Shown here one piece after another: positions 35,375 through 46,009 of a stretch of 64,000 nt of DNA (position 1 is the first letter of the stretch; each line of letters opens with the position of its first letter). Where the stretch lies: positions 18,124 to 82,123 of the forward strand of contig CALOBA010000006.1 of NCBI GenBank assembly GCA_942491465.1, written 5' to 3'. The stretch is from CALOBA01 sp942491465 (lineage in GTDB: Bacteria; Pseudomonadota; Gammaproteobacteria; Chromatiales; Chromatiaceae). The notes under the pieces were generated by a model that was not told where the DNA came from, did no database searches, and worked only from the letters and a program-made list of their open reading frames with translations. A program made the position numbers and the translations under genes.

Positions 35375-35570
35375 GCCGAGCTTCGACGGCCTCGAAGCGG
35401 TCATCCTGGACCCGCTGTTCGCGCCGCTGGACCAGCGCCTGCGCAGCGGCTTCCACGTCGACCGCGACGACGTGGCCGACTACGAGTTTCTGGAACTGGC
35501 CGCCGAGTGGCTGGAGGGCTTCTACGGCGCCTATCAGTGTCGGCTGGTGAACAGTCCGGAGGGCTACTGG
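35367..35570 (+). pseudogene. jetB: MksE/JetB remnant (N-terminal about 68 residues)
   Basis: MDKPSFDGLEAVILDPLFAPLDQRLRSGFHVDRDDVADYEFLELAAEWLEGFYGAYQCRLVNSPEGYWF matches the beginning of MukE-like subunits (a winged-helix pair). After SPEGYWF the sequence switches directly into the body of the SMC gene in a different frame. The remaining 120-160 residues of the subunit are deleted. Confidence 0.75.
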
Positions 35571-38500
35571 TTCGCAATGTGGGCGAGCCCGGCGCCGGCA
35601 GCGGCGGCGACCGCGGCATCTACGGCCGCCTGGGCGAGCGCGGGCCGAGCTACAGCCTGCTCGACCTGCGCACCGCCGACGGGGGCCGGGTGCTGGCCGG
35701 GGTCTGCCTGTTGCGCGGCGCCCCGCCGCGCATCGAGCTCACCCGCTTCATCGTCGACGGCCTGCCTTGGGACCAGCCGCTCGATGCCCTGATGCTGATG
35801 CGCGATCAAGGCCGCGAGCAGATCCCCGAGATGGCCGACCTGCGCCAGTCCTTCGCCCGCGTCGGCGCCGCGCTGACGCTCTACGACAGCCCCGGGCGCT
35901 ACTGCGGGCGCCTGCACGAGCTCGGCATCATGCCCATGCGCCTGGAGCAGCCCCAGGAGCGCCAGCGCTACTACCAGATGCTGCACACCAGCATGTACGG
36001 CGGCTTCTCCAGCTCGCTGCAAAAGGGCCTGCGCGACTATCTGCTGAACGAAGACCAGAAGCTGCGCAACCACGTCGGGCGTATGCGCGAGAACCTGGAC
36101 GCCTGCCGCATCACCCGCCGGCGCATCCACGAGGCCGACGCGCGCTACCGCCTCATCGCCGACGTCTTCCGCTTTGGCTGGGGCATGGCCGAGGCCGCCT
36201 TTCACGGCAGCCGGCTCTTCTATCAGACCCGGCGGGCCGGCGCCGACGCGAGCCGCGAGCAGCATCGCCAAGCCCGGGGCGCCTTGTCTTTGGCCCATGC
36301 CGCAGCCGAGCGGCTGGCGCAGCGCCACCAAGAGGCGCGACAGGCCCTGGAGCGGCTGCGCGACGCCCTCCAGGAGGCAAGCCCAGCTGCTCGATGCCTG
36401 CACCCGTGCCCGGCAGTATCGCGCCGAGCTGGATCGACTGTCGCCCCGGCGAGCGCGCGAGACCGAAGCCTTGGAAGGTGCCGGCGAGGCGCTGCAACTG
36501 GCCCTGGAGCAGCGCGATGCGGCCCGCGGGCGGCTGCGTGCCGCGGAACAGGAGCGCGACCAGCTCGCCCAAGACCTGAGCCGTGCCAGCGCGGCCTTTG
36601 AATCCGTCGCGCGCAAGGTCGGCCTATATCGTGCCGCCATGGGCGCCCTCGACGAGGCCCGGGTCGCGCTGCCGGATCGGGATGTGCAAGTCGAGACGCT
36701 CACGGCGCTGTTGGCGGAATGCGAGCGCGAATGGCGGCAGGCATTGCAGGACCTGGCATCCAGCGAGCAGGCGCTGGAGACCGCCGAGACCCGGCGCGCG
36801 CGCTTCGACGAACTGCTCGGCGTCGTCCGCCGACTCGCCGGCGAGTCCGTCGCGCCCGAGCGGGCCGGCGCCGAGGCCGCACGCCTGGACCGGGTCTTTC
36901 GGGACCTGAGCGAACGCATCGAGCGCGCCCGCGATCTGCCCCAACGCATCGAGCAGGCCCAGCGCGACGCCCAGGCCCAATCCCGACTGCGGCGCCGACT
37001 CCAGCCGTTGATCGGCGCATGCGGTCCGCTGGACGATGCGGCGCAGCTGCATCAGGCCCATGGCGCGCAGCTCGCGGAGCGCCGAGCGTTGGAGCAGCGC
37101 CAAGCGGCGCTTCGTGAGCGCTGCGTCGAGCACCGCGCCGCGCTGAAGGAGGCCGACGGGCGCATTGCCACCCTGGAGGGCGACCTCAAGGACTGGCGCA
37201 GGGCGCAGGCGCTGCGCGCGAAACTCGCCCCGTCCCTGGACCAGCCGCTGGACAACGCGGCTGCCCTGGAGACCCTGGCGGGCGATCTTGCGCAGCGCGG
37301 TGAGCACTTGGTCCGCCGGCTCGACGACCAGGACCGAGACCGCAAGCGGCTCATCGAGCAGGCCGAGCAACTGGAGTTCAGCGGCGGCCACCTGGATGAA
37401 TCCCTGGTCGGGCTCGCCGACGCGCTCGACGGCCGGCTGCTGGCCGAGCTGTTCGACGACTGCCCGGCCGACCAGGCCGCCCGCGTCGAGGCCCGGTTGG
37501 GGCCGCTGCACAGCGCCCTGCTGGTCGAGAGCCCGGCCCGGGCCGCACGCCAAGCCGCCAAGCAGCCCCGGCGTCCCGAGCACATCTGGCTGCTCGCCGC
37601 CAGCGGCGCCGGCGCGCAGACGCCGGCCGGTGAGACCATCGACGACAGCGAGCTGGTGCGCGCCGGCGATGCCTGGCGGCTGAGTCGGCGCCCGCAGCGA
37701 CCCGTGGTCGGTCGCGCCGCCCGCGAGGCGGAGATCCGACGCCTGCGGGACCGGGCCGACGCGTTGGAGCAGGCGCGAGAGGAGACGCGCCGCGAGCGCG
37801 AGCAGCTGCGCACCAGCCTGGAGGGGTTGAACCGGCTGCGCCTGCTCGCGCGCTGGCTCGACGCCCCGTCCCCGCAAGGCCCGCTGGAGGCCGAGCGCGG
37901 TCGCCGCGCCCGCCGAAGCCGCGAGCTGCAAGCCGACGAGACCGCCCGGACCGAGCTGCTCCCGCGCATCCAACAGTCGGCAACGCGCTGCGAAGACCTG
38001 GCCGTCTGCCTGCCCGACGCCGCCCTGCTCGATCAGCAGGACTGGAGCGCCGCGCTGCTGCGTCTGCGCCGCGAGCGCGACGAGATCAAGGCGCACCGGG
38101 CGCGGCTGGAGCAGGCGGCGCCGGACCTGGAGCGGCTGCGCGAAGGCTTCCTGGAGCTGCAACAGGCGCCGCCGGACGACCACTACCTCCACGCGCTGCG
38201 CCAACGCCGCGACGCCGCCTCGCAACGGCTCGACGACTGGGGCATCGCCCGGCAACTGCTCAAGCACCTCGACGACTGCCGCGACCATTTTCGCTTCGCC
38301 GACCAGGTGCCCCTGCTGGAGGACCGCCAAGGCGCCCTGGCGACCCTGGAGGTGCAGCTTCGGCAGCAGCGACAGGCCATTGACGGTCTGGTCCGGGAGC
38401 AGGACGCGACTCAAGCCCGGCTGGATCAGGCGAGCGCGCAGCGCAACCAGGCCGATGCCGAGCTCAAGGCCACCGTCGCCCGGATGCAGGCATTGGAAGA

Positions 38501-39794
38501 GCAGCTCGCCGCCACCGGCGAAGACGGCAGCGCGGAGACCCTGGCCGAGGCGCAACAGCTTCATGCCCGAACGAAACAGGAGACCGACCAAGCGGACAAC
38601 GACGAGCGCGGCCTCCTTGCCGACCTGGCGGTGGCCCGCAAAGACGTCAAGCACGCGGTGGACGCCGAGGCCGCCGCCCGCAAGGAGCGGCGCAAGACCC
38701 TGTTGGAGCTGCGCCCGATCTGGCGCAACTGGTTGCGGCTGCGGCGCGAGGCCGCGCGCTTGGACCTGCTGGCGCGGCTGCTCGACCAGGGTGATCACTA
38801 CCAGGGCATGGCGCCGCCCAACGTCATGGAGCGGGCCGCCGAGAACCGGGCCAGCCTCGAGGGCGTCCTCAAGCAGGCCGACGGCGGTCCCGAGCTGCTG
38901 GCGGCGCTCGCGGCCGAACGGCGCACGGGCGCGGGCGAGGGCGGCGCCGCCCTGCGCGACCTGCACGCTTGGCTGCGGGTGCATCGATTACTGGAGCAGA
39001 GCATCCCAAGAGACATCGTCCACTGCGATGATCCCGAAGAGGCCCTGGTGCAGATCAACACCCAGCTGACCCTGCTGCGCGAGCGCCTGGAGGACCAGGA
39101 GCGCGCCCTGCACCAGAGCACCGAGAGCATCGCCAACAGCATCCAGGTGCGCATCCGCCAGGAAGAATCGCGCATCCGCAAGCTCAACCAGGGCCTGGCC
39201 CGGGTCCGCTTCGGCTCCATCCGCGGCGTGCGTATCCACCTGGAGCACCAGCGCCTGATGCGCAAGCTGCTCGACGCCATGCGCCTGCAGCCCGACCTGT
39301 TCGAGCAGGACGACCCGTTGGAAGACGTCATGGCCAGGGTCTACACCCACATCGGCGGCGGACAGGTCAAGGGCGAGCACCTGCTGGACTACCGCCAATA
39401 CATCAGCCTCAGCGTCCAGGTACAGCGTCTGAGCGGCGACGCCTGGTCCGAGGCCAGGGCCGGCGCCCTGTCCACCGGCGAGTCGATCGGCGTCGGCGCC
39501 GCCGTGCTGGTGGTCGTGCTCGACGCCTGGGAGCAGCAGGCCGCCCTGCTCAAGGGGCGCAAGGCGGGGCAGGCCCTGCGCTTTCTGTTCCTGGACGAGG
39601 CCAACCGGCTCAGCCCCGACTCCCTCGACACCCTGACTGAATTCTGTCACCGGATGCAGGTCCAGCTACTGGCCGCGGCGCCGGCGGCGGATCGGGCCAG
39701 ACGCGGTCACGTCTACCGGCTGGCGCGACGCAAGGGCGAGCACGGCGAGGAGGTGATCGTGCGCGGCCGACGGATGCGCGAGGCGCCGGCATGA
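35571..39794 (+). pseudogene. jetC: MksB/JetC, MukB-like SMC ATPase missing its Walker A head and frameshifted
   Basis: The sequence enters at the point equivalent to about residue 75 of MukB (RNVGEPGAGSGGDRGIYGRL, SLLDLRTADGGRVLAGV), so the N-terminal segment with the P-loop (GxxGxGKST) is gone. It continues through SMYGGFSSSLQKGLRDYLL, a +1 frameshift near 36378 (LQEA to QAQLLDA), about 900 residues of coiled coil, and the C-terminal head with signature LSTGESIGVG and Walker B LRFLFLDEANRLS. Without Walker A it cannot bind ATP normally. Its stop overlaps jetD. Confidence 0.82.
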
Positions 39795-40712
39795 GCGCCC
39801 CTGACTGGCGTCGAGCGGAGCACCGCTGGACCCTGCTCGCCCTGCTGGAGCAGGCCGAGCTGAGCCGCAGCCAGCGCAACCGCGACCTGCTGGACTGGCT
39901 GGAGGACGCCGGCTGGATCGCACAAGGCAGCCGCCGCCACCAGCGCATCCTGAACCCGGACAAGCGCGACGAGATCGAGCGCCGACTGGACGCCCTGTGG
40001 CCGCACTGGCGCGCCGACCTCGCGGCCCTGGACCGGGCCGGCCTGCCTGGCGCCGCTGCCGGCGCGGCTGCATCGCAAGACCCGCTTCGGCGCCCATTCC
40101 AGGCCGCGCCCCGAGCCGGCACCGCCCCCGACCCGCCTGAGCGACAACGACCTGCGCGCGACTGCGCCCGGCTGCGGGCGGCGCGACTGGCGGACGGCCC
40201 CGACCGACGCCGGCCGCTGGGCCGACCCGTTCGCCGAGCTCATCATCCCCGAGCGCGCCCTCGCCGACGGCATCGCATTCGCAGGCACGCCCCCGCGCTG
40301 GATCATGACCGTCGAAAACCTGGGCGCCTACCTGGACCTGCCCGCCCCCCGCCACGCCCTGGTCATCCACCAGCCCGGCTGGAACACCCGCCTCGCCGCC
40401 CGCCTGATCGGCCTGCTCCCACCGACGCCGACCTGGTGGCACTTCGGCGACCTCGACCCCGAGGGCCTGCGCATCCAAAACAGCCTGGGCGACGCGCAAC
40501 GACGCCCCCGCCCGTTCATCCCGCACTGGTGGCAGGACTACATCGACAGCCACGGCCTGCCGCTGCCGGACGGCTGGCCCGCGGGCGACGACCTTGACCG
40601 TCGCATAGCGCCGGCGCAGCTGATGGCGCAGCTCCAGGAGCAGCGGGTCTGGATGGAGCAAGAGGCCATCCTGCTCGATCCGCGGCTGATGGAGGACCTG
40701 GCGCGGTTGTAG
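39791..40712 (+). pseudogene. jetD: MksG/JetD, TOPRIM nuclease subunit with a +1 frameshift
   Basis: The first frame covers the N-terminal DUF3322-like part (RWTLLALLEQAELSRSQRNRDLLDWLEDAGWI). Near 40050 one extra base moves the match to LPARLHRKTRFGAHSRP, followed by DPFAELIIPERAL, MTVENLGAYLDL and the TOPRIM acid motif HFGDLDPEGLRIQNSL. JetD is the nuclease that cuts plasmid DNA once the condensin is engaged. Removing one G in a GG pair restores a full-length protein, so this break could be a sequence error. Confidence 0.78.
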
Positions 40713-40902
40713 CGCCCGACTGGGCCGCGCATCCAGCGACCCTGCAAGCGCGGGCTTACATCCTTGGGTGCCGTTCGTGCCGATGGGCCGTTGGCAATCG
40801 CGCTGCGGATCGCGCCAAGCGCAATCACATGCACGTCGGTCTGTGCTCAAATACGCCCGGTGTCCTCAACCGCAGTCGTACATCGGTTTTCGCGTCCCGC
40901 CC

Positions 40903-43900
40903 ATGTCCAAGCCCCCGACCCTGATCAAGCCGCTGATGCTGCTGCTGATGCTCGTCGCCCTTTTGGTGCTGGTAGGTGGCTGGCTTTGGGTGCTCGGCGG
41001 CGGCGACTGGATGCCGACCGGGCTCGATCCGTTCCTGGGCTGGCTGGATGGCACCAGCTACGGCCTGCTGGTCAGCGGCGCTGGTCGGCATCGTGACCCT
41101 CTTCGGCGTTGCCCTGATGCTCCGCGACGCCGACAACCGGCCGTCGCACCCGCATCCGCCGAGCACCCCGCCCGCCACAACCCCCGCCGACACCCTCGAC
41201 CCCCAGACCGTCCTCGACGACCTCTTGGAGGCCCAGCTCGCCGAGGCCGAGGCGTTGCCTGCCGGTGACATCCTCGACGGCAACGACGGCGCCCAGGCCG
41301 GCACGCCGCCCCGCGCCTCCGACGTCTATGTGCCCATGGACGTCGCCGTCGGCACCCCGGACAAGGTCAATCTGGAGGCCCTGAAGCAACTGTGCTTCCA
41401 CCGCCACGACCAGGCCCGGCCCATCATCGACGCGCTGACCGAGGCCATCGCCAAGGCCACCGACGGCCTGCGCCTGGTCCTGCTCGGCGAGGCCGGCGCC
41501 GGCAAGTCGTCGGTGGTCGGCCAGCTCATCTTCCGCGCCAGCCACCCGGACCGGCCCGGCGAGCGCTGGCCCGATGCCCTGCGCAGCCGCCGCACGCTGC
41601 GGCTGAACCTGGCCCGGCTCGCCGGTGCCGAGGCCGCCGACGGCGACCCGCCCGAGGGCACCGCCGCCTTCTGGGCCGCGGTCGCCGTGCAGATCGACGA
41701 GCAATGGCAGCGCCGCGAGCGCGAGCGCCGCCCCCGCGCCCCGCGCCGGCTCCAACCCGGTCTGGTCGACCAGGTCGTCGCGCGGCTGCGCGGCGAGCTG
41801 ACCCGCAACGGCCTGCTGCTGCTCGACGGCCTCGACGAGCTGCTCGACGAGGGCCGCCGGCTGGTCGTCAAGCGGCTCATCGAGGCCCTGGGCCGGCAGC
41901 TCGGCCCGGACTGCGTGCTGCTGGTCACCGCCAGGCCCTATGTCTACCCGGATGCCGCGCTGACCGGCTTCCAGGTCTGGCAGCTGCAGGGGCTCGGCCT
42001 GGGCGATGCGAAGGACCAGACCGGCGGCCAGGTCGGCGCCCTGGTGCGCAACTGGCACCGGGTGCTCGGCCGACCGGCGGATGAGGCCGACGCATTGGTC
42101 GCCGCGCTGCGCCAGGGCCGCGACGGTGCCGACCCCGCCGCGCGCACCCGCGCCGAGATGGCCGCCCGGCCGCTGCTGCTGACGCTGCTGTTGCTGCTCG
42201 CCATCGACCGCGCCCGCGCCGGCGCCGACCAGCCCCTGCCGGCAGGCCGGGCCGAGCTGCTGGAGGAGTCCACGCGGCTGTTCATCCACCGCTGGCTGCT
42301 GCGCGTGGCCGAGGTCGCCGAGGCCCTGCCGGCGCCGGTGCGCGACGGGCTCGGCCCGGCCACGCTGCGCAACCTGCTCGAAGACCTGTCGCTGCGGGTG
42401 CAGCAGGCCCCGGACCGGCCCGATGCCGACGCCGCAGAGCTGCAGGTGCCGGCCCAATGGCTGCGCGAGGCCCTCTGGCAGCAGCTCCCGGACGACCTGA
42501 CCAAGGCCGAGCTCAAGGCCGTCGGCCGCATCGTGCTGCAGCGCGCCGGGCTCTTGTTCGCCCGCGGCGGCATCGATGCGGCCGAGCGCTACGGCTACAT
42601 CCACCGCCAGTTCCAAGAGCACCTGGCCGCCTGCGGACTCGCCCGCCGCGCCCCGGACGCGCTCGAGCGCGACCTGCCGGCCCGGGTCGCCGCCGACCCG
42701 GCGCGCTGGCGCGAGGTGCTGCGCCTGCTCGCGCTGCGCCTGGCCTGCCCGCCGGACCCGGACGCGCAGGCCGACCCGCGGCCGCCGCAGCCCAGCACCA
42801 GCGCCGCCATCGCGCTGATCGAGGCCCTGCTGCCGCCCCCGGCCGAGCGCAACCCCGACGCCGCCTACCAGCGCGCCGTCGCCGCCGGCCTGGCCCTGCT
42901 CGACCTGCGCGCGGCCCTGCCCGCGCCGGTGCTGGCCGACAGGCGCGTCGATCTGGACCGGACCAAGCAGGCCTTCGACGCCTGGCTGCTTGCGCTGACC
43001 CAAGACCCGGACGCCGCCCCGGCCAGCCGACTTGAGCTTGGCCGGGTCGCCGGCCGCCTGGGCGACCCGCGCCCCGGCATCATCCCCGCCGGCTGGACCC
43101 CGCAGGGCGCCTTTGAGCTGCGCCTGGATGACTTCGACTGGGTCTGGATACCGCCCGGTCGCTTCACCCCCGGCAGCCCCGCCGATGATCCCTTCGCCGA
43201 GGACAACGAGCTTGGCGGCGAGCCGGTGGACCTGCACGGCTTCTGGATCAGCCGCTATCCGGTCACCTGGGCCATGTTCGATGCCTTTGTCCGCGCCGGC
43301 GGCTATGGCGGCGCCGATGCCGCAGAGCCGCCGCCCTGGTGGGGACGGGTCTCGGCCGAGGCCGAGGGTTGGTGGCGCCGTTCCGAGCGTCGCCCGCGGT
43401 TGCCAGGCAATCCCGGCTACGCCGACTGGGTGCTGCCCAACCACCCGGTCACGGGCATTGCCTGGTGGGAGGCCATGGCCTTCTGCTGCTGGCTCAACGA
43501 GCGCCTGCTGGAGCGCGACCAGCTCCGCCCGGACGCGCTGATCCGCCTGCCGAGCGAGATCGAATGGGAGCGGGCCGCCGCCGGACCCGAGCGCCGAGTC
43601 CCCGGCCTGCCGCCCCATCGACGCTGGCCCTGGGGCGACGACTGGAGCCCTGGGATGGCCAACGCAAAGGCCAGCGACCACCACCGGGCAGCGTCGCTCG
43701 ATTGCCCGACCGCCCCCGGCCTGTTCCCGTTCCCGTCCGCGGTGGAGGGCGTCCACGACCTGGCCGGCAACTGCTGGGAATGGACGCTGACCCGCTGGGG
43801 CGATGATTTCGATAAGCCCAGCTACGGCTGGCCGTTGCCGAACGGCGGCGATGACCGCGATGACCCGCGGGGTGATGAGCTGCGCATCGTCCATGGTGGC

Positions 43901-44017
43901 TGGTCAGGGTCAACGCCGCGTGTATGTCGGGCCGCGTACCGCAACGGGTACGGCCCGTTCCTCTGGGGCTTCAGCCTGGGTTTTCGCGTGGTGCGATTCT
44001 CCCTGGCTCCATTCTGA
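40903..44017 (+). CDS. Membrane-anchored NACHT NTPase with C-terminal FGE-sulfatase (SUMF1/C-type-lectin-fold) domain; one frameshift
   Basis: Start MSKPPTLIKPLMLLLMLVALL gives one membrane helix; a second (AALVGIVTLFGVALML) follows only after a +1 frameshift near 41072. Then an acidic linker, NACHT ATPase with Walker A LGEAGAGKSSVVGQ and LLLLDGLDELLDEG, helical NACHT-associated parts (YIHRQFQEHLAACGLA), and from about 43100 an FGE-like domain: FDWVWIPPGRFTPGSP, GFWISRYPVTWAMFDAFV, LPSEIEWERAAAG, VHDLAGNCWEWT. It ends GGWSGSTPRVCRAAYRNGYG then LGFRVVRF, the position of the variable region in retroelement-diversified proteins. No catalytic cysteine pair of true FGE was identified. Proteins like this probably act as recognition-coupled defence or signalling switches; that is inference. 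Confidence 0.82.
43895..43995 (+). other. Candidate variable region (VR) of a diversity-generating retroelement target
   Basis: The last 35 codons of the NACHT-FGE gene have a fixed frame of conserved residues (HGGW, PR, CRAAYRN, LGFRVVRF) with, between them, residues reachable from AAC/AAT codons by adenine mutagenesis (Ser, Gly, Thr, Val, Tyr, Phe, Leu). This is the pattern of DGR variable repeats in C-type-lectin/FGE folds. Neither a reverse transcriptase nor a matching A-rich template repeat is seen in this window. Confidence 0.5.
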
Positions 44018-44217
44018 TTTCTGTTTTCTGCGTTCTGTTTTCTGTCTTCCGGCCCCCGCCAGGCCCCCACCAATCACCCCAGCGCAGCGCCGCCGAGCCC
44101 CTGCCACCGCAGCATCTCCCCCGACGCCGAGCCCCGTCGGCCTGGAGCCCCACACCCCCGGCGAGCCCCGCGCCCGCGCCCGCAACCCGCGACCCTCGCG
44201 CCGAGGGTCCAAGATCA

Positions 44218-44443
44218 CTGATCGCGACGGCGCTCCAGCGCCGTCGCGCATCCGCGGGCGCTCCAGCGCCCCGCCGTCGCGAACGCCGGGGCATCGCGGA
44301 GCCACGCGCCGCTGGAGCGGCGGCGGATGCGTAACGACGCTGGAGCGTCGTGACGATCATCCTAAAAGGAGCAGGTGGTCCCGCCGTAGGTGCGACTTCA
44401 GTCGCACAATCAACGGCTTCGATGCGGCTGAAGCCGCACCTAC
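44218..44443. repeat. Extragenic palindrome clusters between the NACHT gene and the nafY remnant
   Basis: 44218-44358 is a full family-A cluster (GACGGCGCTCCAGCGCCGTC, GGGCGCTCCAGCGCC, GCGCCGCTGGAGCGGCGGC, AACGACGCTGGAGCGTCGT). 44388-44443 is a different palindrome (GTAGGTGCGACTTCAGTCGCAC paired with GCGGCTGAAGCCGCACCTAC). The adjoining 44018-44217 is T- and then C-rich intergenic sequence with no gene seen. Confidence 0.7.
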
Positions 44444-44519
44444 AGGCGCAGGCAACCCGTCGATTATATTTGCCCAGGAAACGCAACTGGCGAATTTGGG
44501 ATCAAAAGGTTGAAGCCGT

Positions 44520-44855
44520 CGGCCTCGCGGATGGGGGGATGCCGTCGCCGATGTCGTCGTCGGCGCAGTAGGTGAAGTGCAGCTCGGGCAGGGCGTCGCG
44601 CAGGGCCGCGACCGAGTCGGGGGTGAGGCCGGCGCGGTGGTTGTTCTTGTCGTCGCTGACCTCGGCCGCGCTGTCGTCGATCTCGCGGCAGTCGATCAGG
44701 CGGTGGCCGTCGGCGGCGACCTGGTAGACCAGGAAGCGCCGGGCCGAGCCGAAGTGGCCGTCGATCCGCTCGCCGCCATTCGATGCGCAGGCGCCGCGGA
44801 TGGAGCCCGGCACCAGGTTGACCTTGCCTTCGCTGGTGCCGTTTTCGAGTAACAT
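44520..44855 (-). pseudogene. In-frame fusion of nafY and DUF6129 fragments
   Basis: The minus strand reads NLVPGSIRGACASNGGERIDGHFGSARRFLVYQVAADGHRLIDC...KNNHRAGL, the core of the nitrogenase-cofactor-binding NafY domain, and then without a break LTPDSVAALRDALPELHFTYCADDDIGDGIPP, the middle of the DUF6129-like protein. In the intact copies these are separate neighbours (nafY first). Both genes carry a near-identical GGCnGGCGCGG stretch coding RAGL, so a deletion between these short repeats explains the fusion. Confidence 0.78.
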
Positions 44856-44921
44856 CCAAGGCGAACAAGTTCGGCCTCGAGCAAAGTGGCTGCAATCAAG
44901 CCAAGCCCCATACAAGAGCAG

Positions 44922-45077
44922 ATGCGCATGTCCGTCACCGTAGAAACCGTCGTCTCTATCGCCAAACAGTTGCCGCCGGAAGACCAGGCCGCCCTGCTGT
45001 CATCGCTCTACGAGCTTGTTGCTAGCGATAGCGATAGCGAGTGCGCAGCCGCCGCCCATCGACGAACAACGAGGTAA
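44922..45077 (+). pseudogene. Addiction-module antitoxin fragment
   Basis: The first 33 residues (MSVTVETVVSIAKQLPPEDQAALLSSLYELVA) match the complete antitoxin at 54406; then the sequence breaks into a (GATAGC)-like repeat and ends. About 180 bases upstream of both copies are also the same, so they are a duplication. Confidence 0.65.
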
Positions 45078-45084
45078 GAGCACC

Positions 45085-45395
45085 ATGCAAGCCATCGAGC
45101 TAAATACCGAAATCGATGACAACCACGAGATCCACATCAAGCTGCCGGCAGAGGTGCGGGCACGCGAGGCACGGGTCGTCGTGCTCTACGAACAGCCCGC
45201 AACCGAGGCATCGCAACAGCAACCCGAGCCAAAACCCATCAAGCTTGGCCTATTCCGTGACGCGATCTGGATGAGCGACGACTTCACCGAGACCCGTTCG
45301 ATCGAATGCTCGTTGCCCAGGCCAAGGTAGAGTCCATGGCGATCGTCACTGCGGATGCCGCAATGGCACCCTATAGTGTATCGATCATCTGGTAG
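45085..45395 (+). pseudogene. VapB antitoxin collapsed onto the tail of its PIN toxin
   Basis: MQAIELNTEIDDNHEIHIKLPAEVRAREARVVVLYE is a close relative of the antitoxin at 26150. After ...WMSDDFTETRS the toxin tail appears in another frame (FDRMLVAQAKVESMAIVTADAAMAPYSVSIIW, stop). The N-terminal three quarters of the toxin are deleted. Confidence 0.7.
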
Positions 45396-45477
45396 CCGCG
45401 ATCAAGCGCTGCAACCTGATCGAGATGAAGTAAACTGTCCCCGGAACTGTGAAAATATACGCGATTTGCGTACACTT

Positions 45478-45600
45478 CGTCAGATCTGGTTCTTCACCAT
45501 CTACGGCAAGAACGAAGCGGCGGATCTGACGGCCGACGAGAAGCAGTTACTGAAGCGCGCAATCCAGGCCGAACTTGGGGCCAGGAGGAAGAGTCGATGA
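45478..45600 (+). pseudogene. RelE/HigB-type toxin remnant (C-terminal 40 residues)
   Basis: QIWFFTIYGKNEAADLTADEKQLLKRAIQAEL is the C-terminal strand and helix of RelE-family mRNA interferases. The N-terminal two thirds are missing; upstream sequence is unrelated. It overlaps the following antitoxin start by 4 bases (ATGA), the usual higBA order. Confidence 0.65.
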
Positions 45601-45929
45601 CCAGCAAGCGTAAGTTGTTCGATGAACTGATGGATGGGGTCGAATCCATCCAGCAGCAGCGCGAGGCCAAGGTGACGCTGCGCTCGCACGAGGTCGAGGA
45701 CCTGCCGCCATTGGAGATCGATGCGGCACTGATCCGCCGGACACGGGAGCAGATGCAGGTCTCCAGGGCCGTGTTTGCCCGCCGTTTGCGCGTCTCCACC
45801 CGCACGCTTGAGAACTGGGAGCAGGGCCGCGCGAGGCCGAATGCCCAGGCGGCCGCGCTGATTCTGATGGTGAGGAAGTTCCCCGATACCTTGCAGAAAC
45901 TCAGCCAACTCGGGCACCGGGCGGCATGA
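45597..45929 (+). CDS. HigA/NadS-type helix-turn-helix antitoxin, orphaned
   Basis: 110 residues with an Xre-type HTH: TREQMQVSRAVFARRLRVSTRTLENWEQGRARPN. The first 40 residues are a charged region that would bind the toxin. Since the toxin is truncated, this antitoxin is an orphan but may still work as a DNA-binding repressor. Confidence 0.8.
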   Translation: MTSKRKLFDELMDGVESIQQQREAKVTLRSHEVEDLPPLEIDAALIRRTREQMQVSRAVFARRLRVSTRTLENWEQGRARPNAQAAALILMVRKFPDTLQKLSQLGHRAA

Positions 45930-46009
45930 AGGCCTGTGACTAATCCAGGCGCACAACCGCTCGCGGCCTTGTCCGAGGTTCAGAGCCAACTCGACGACGG
46001 GAGATCGCA

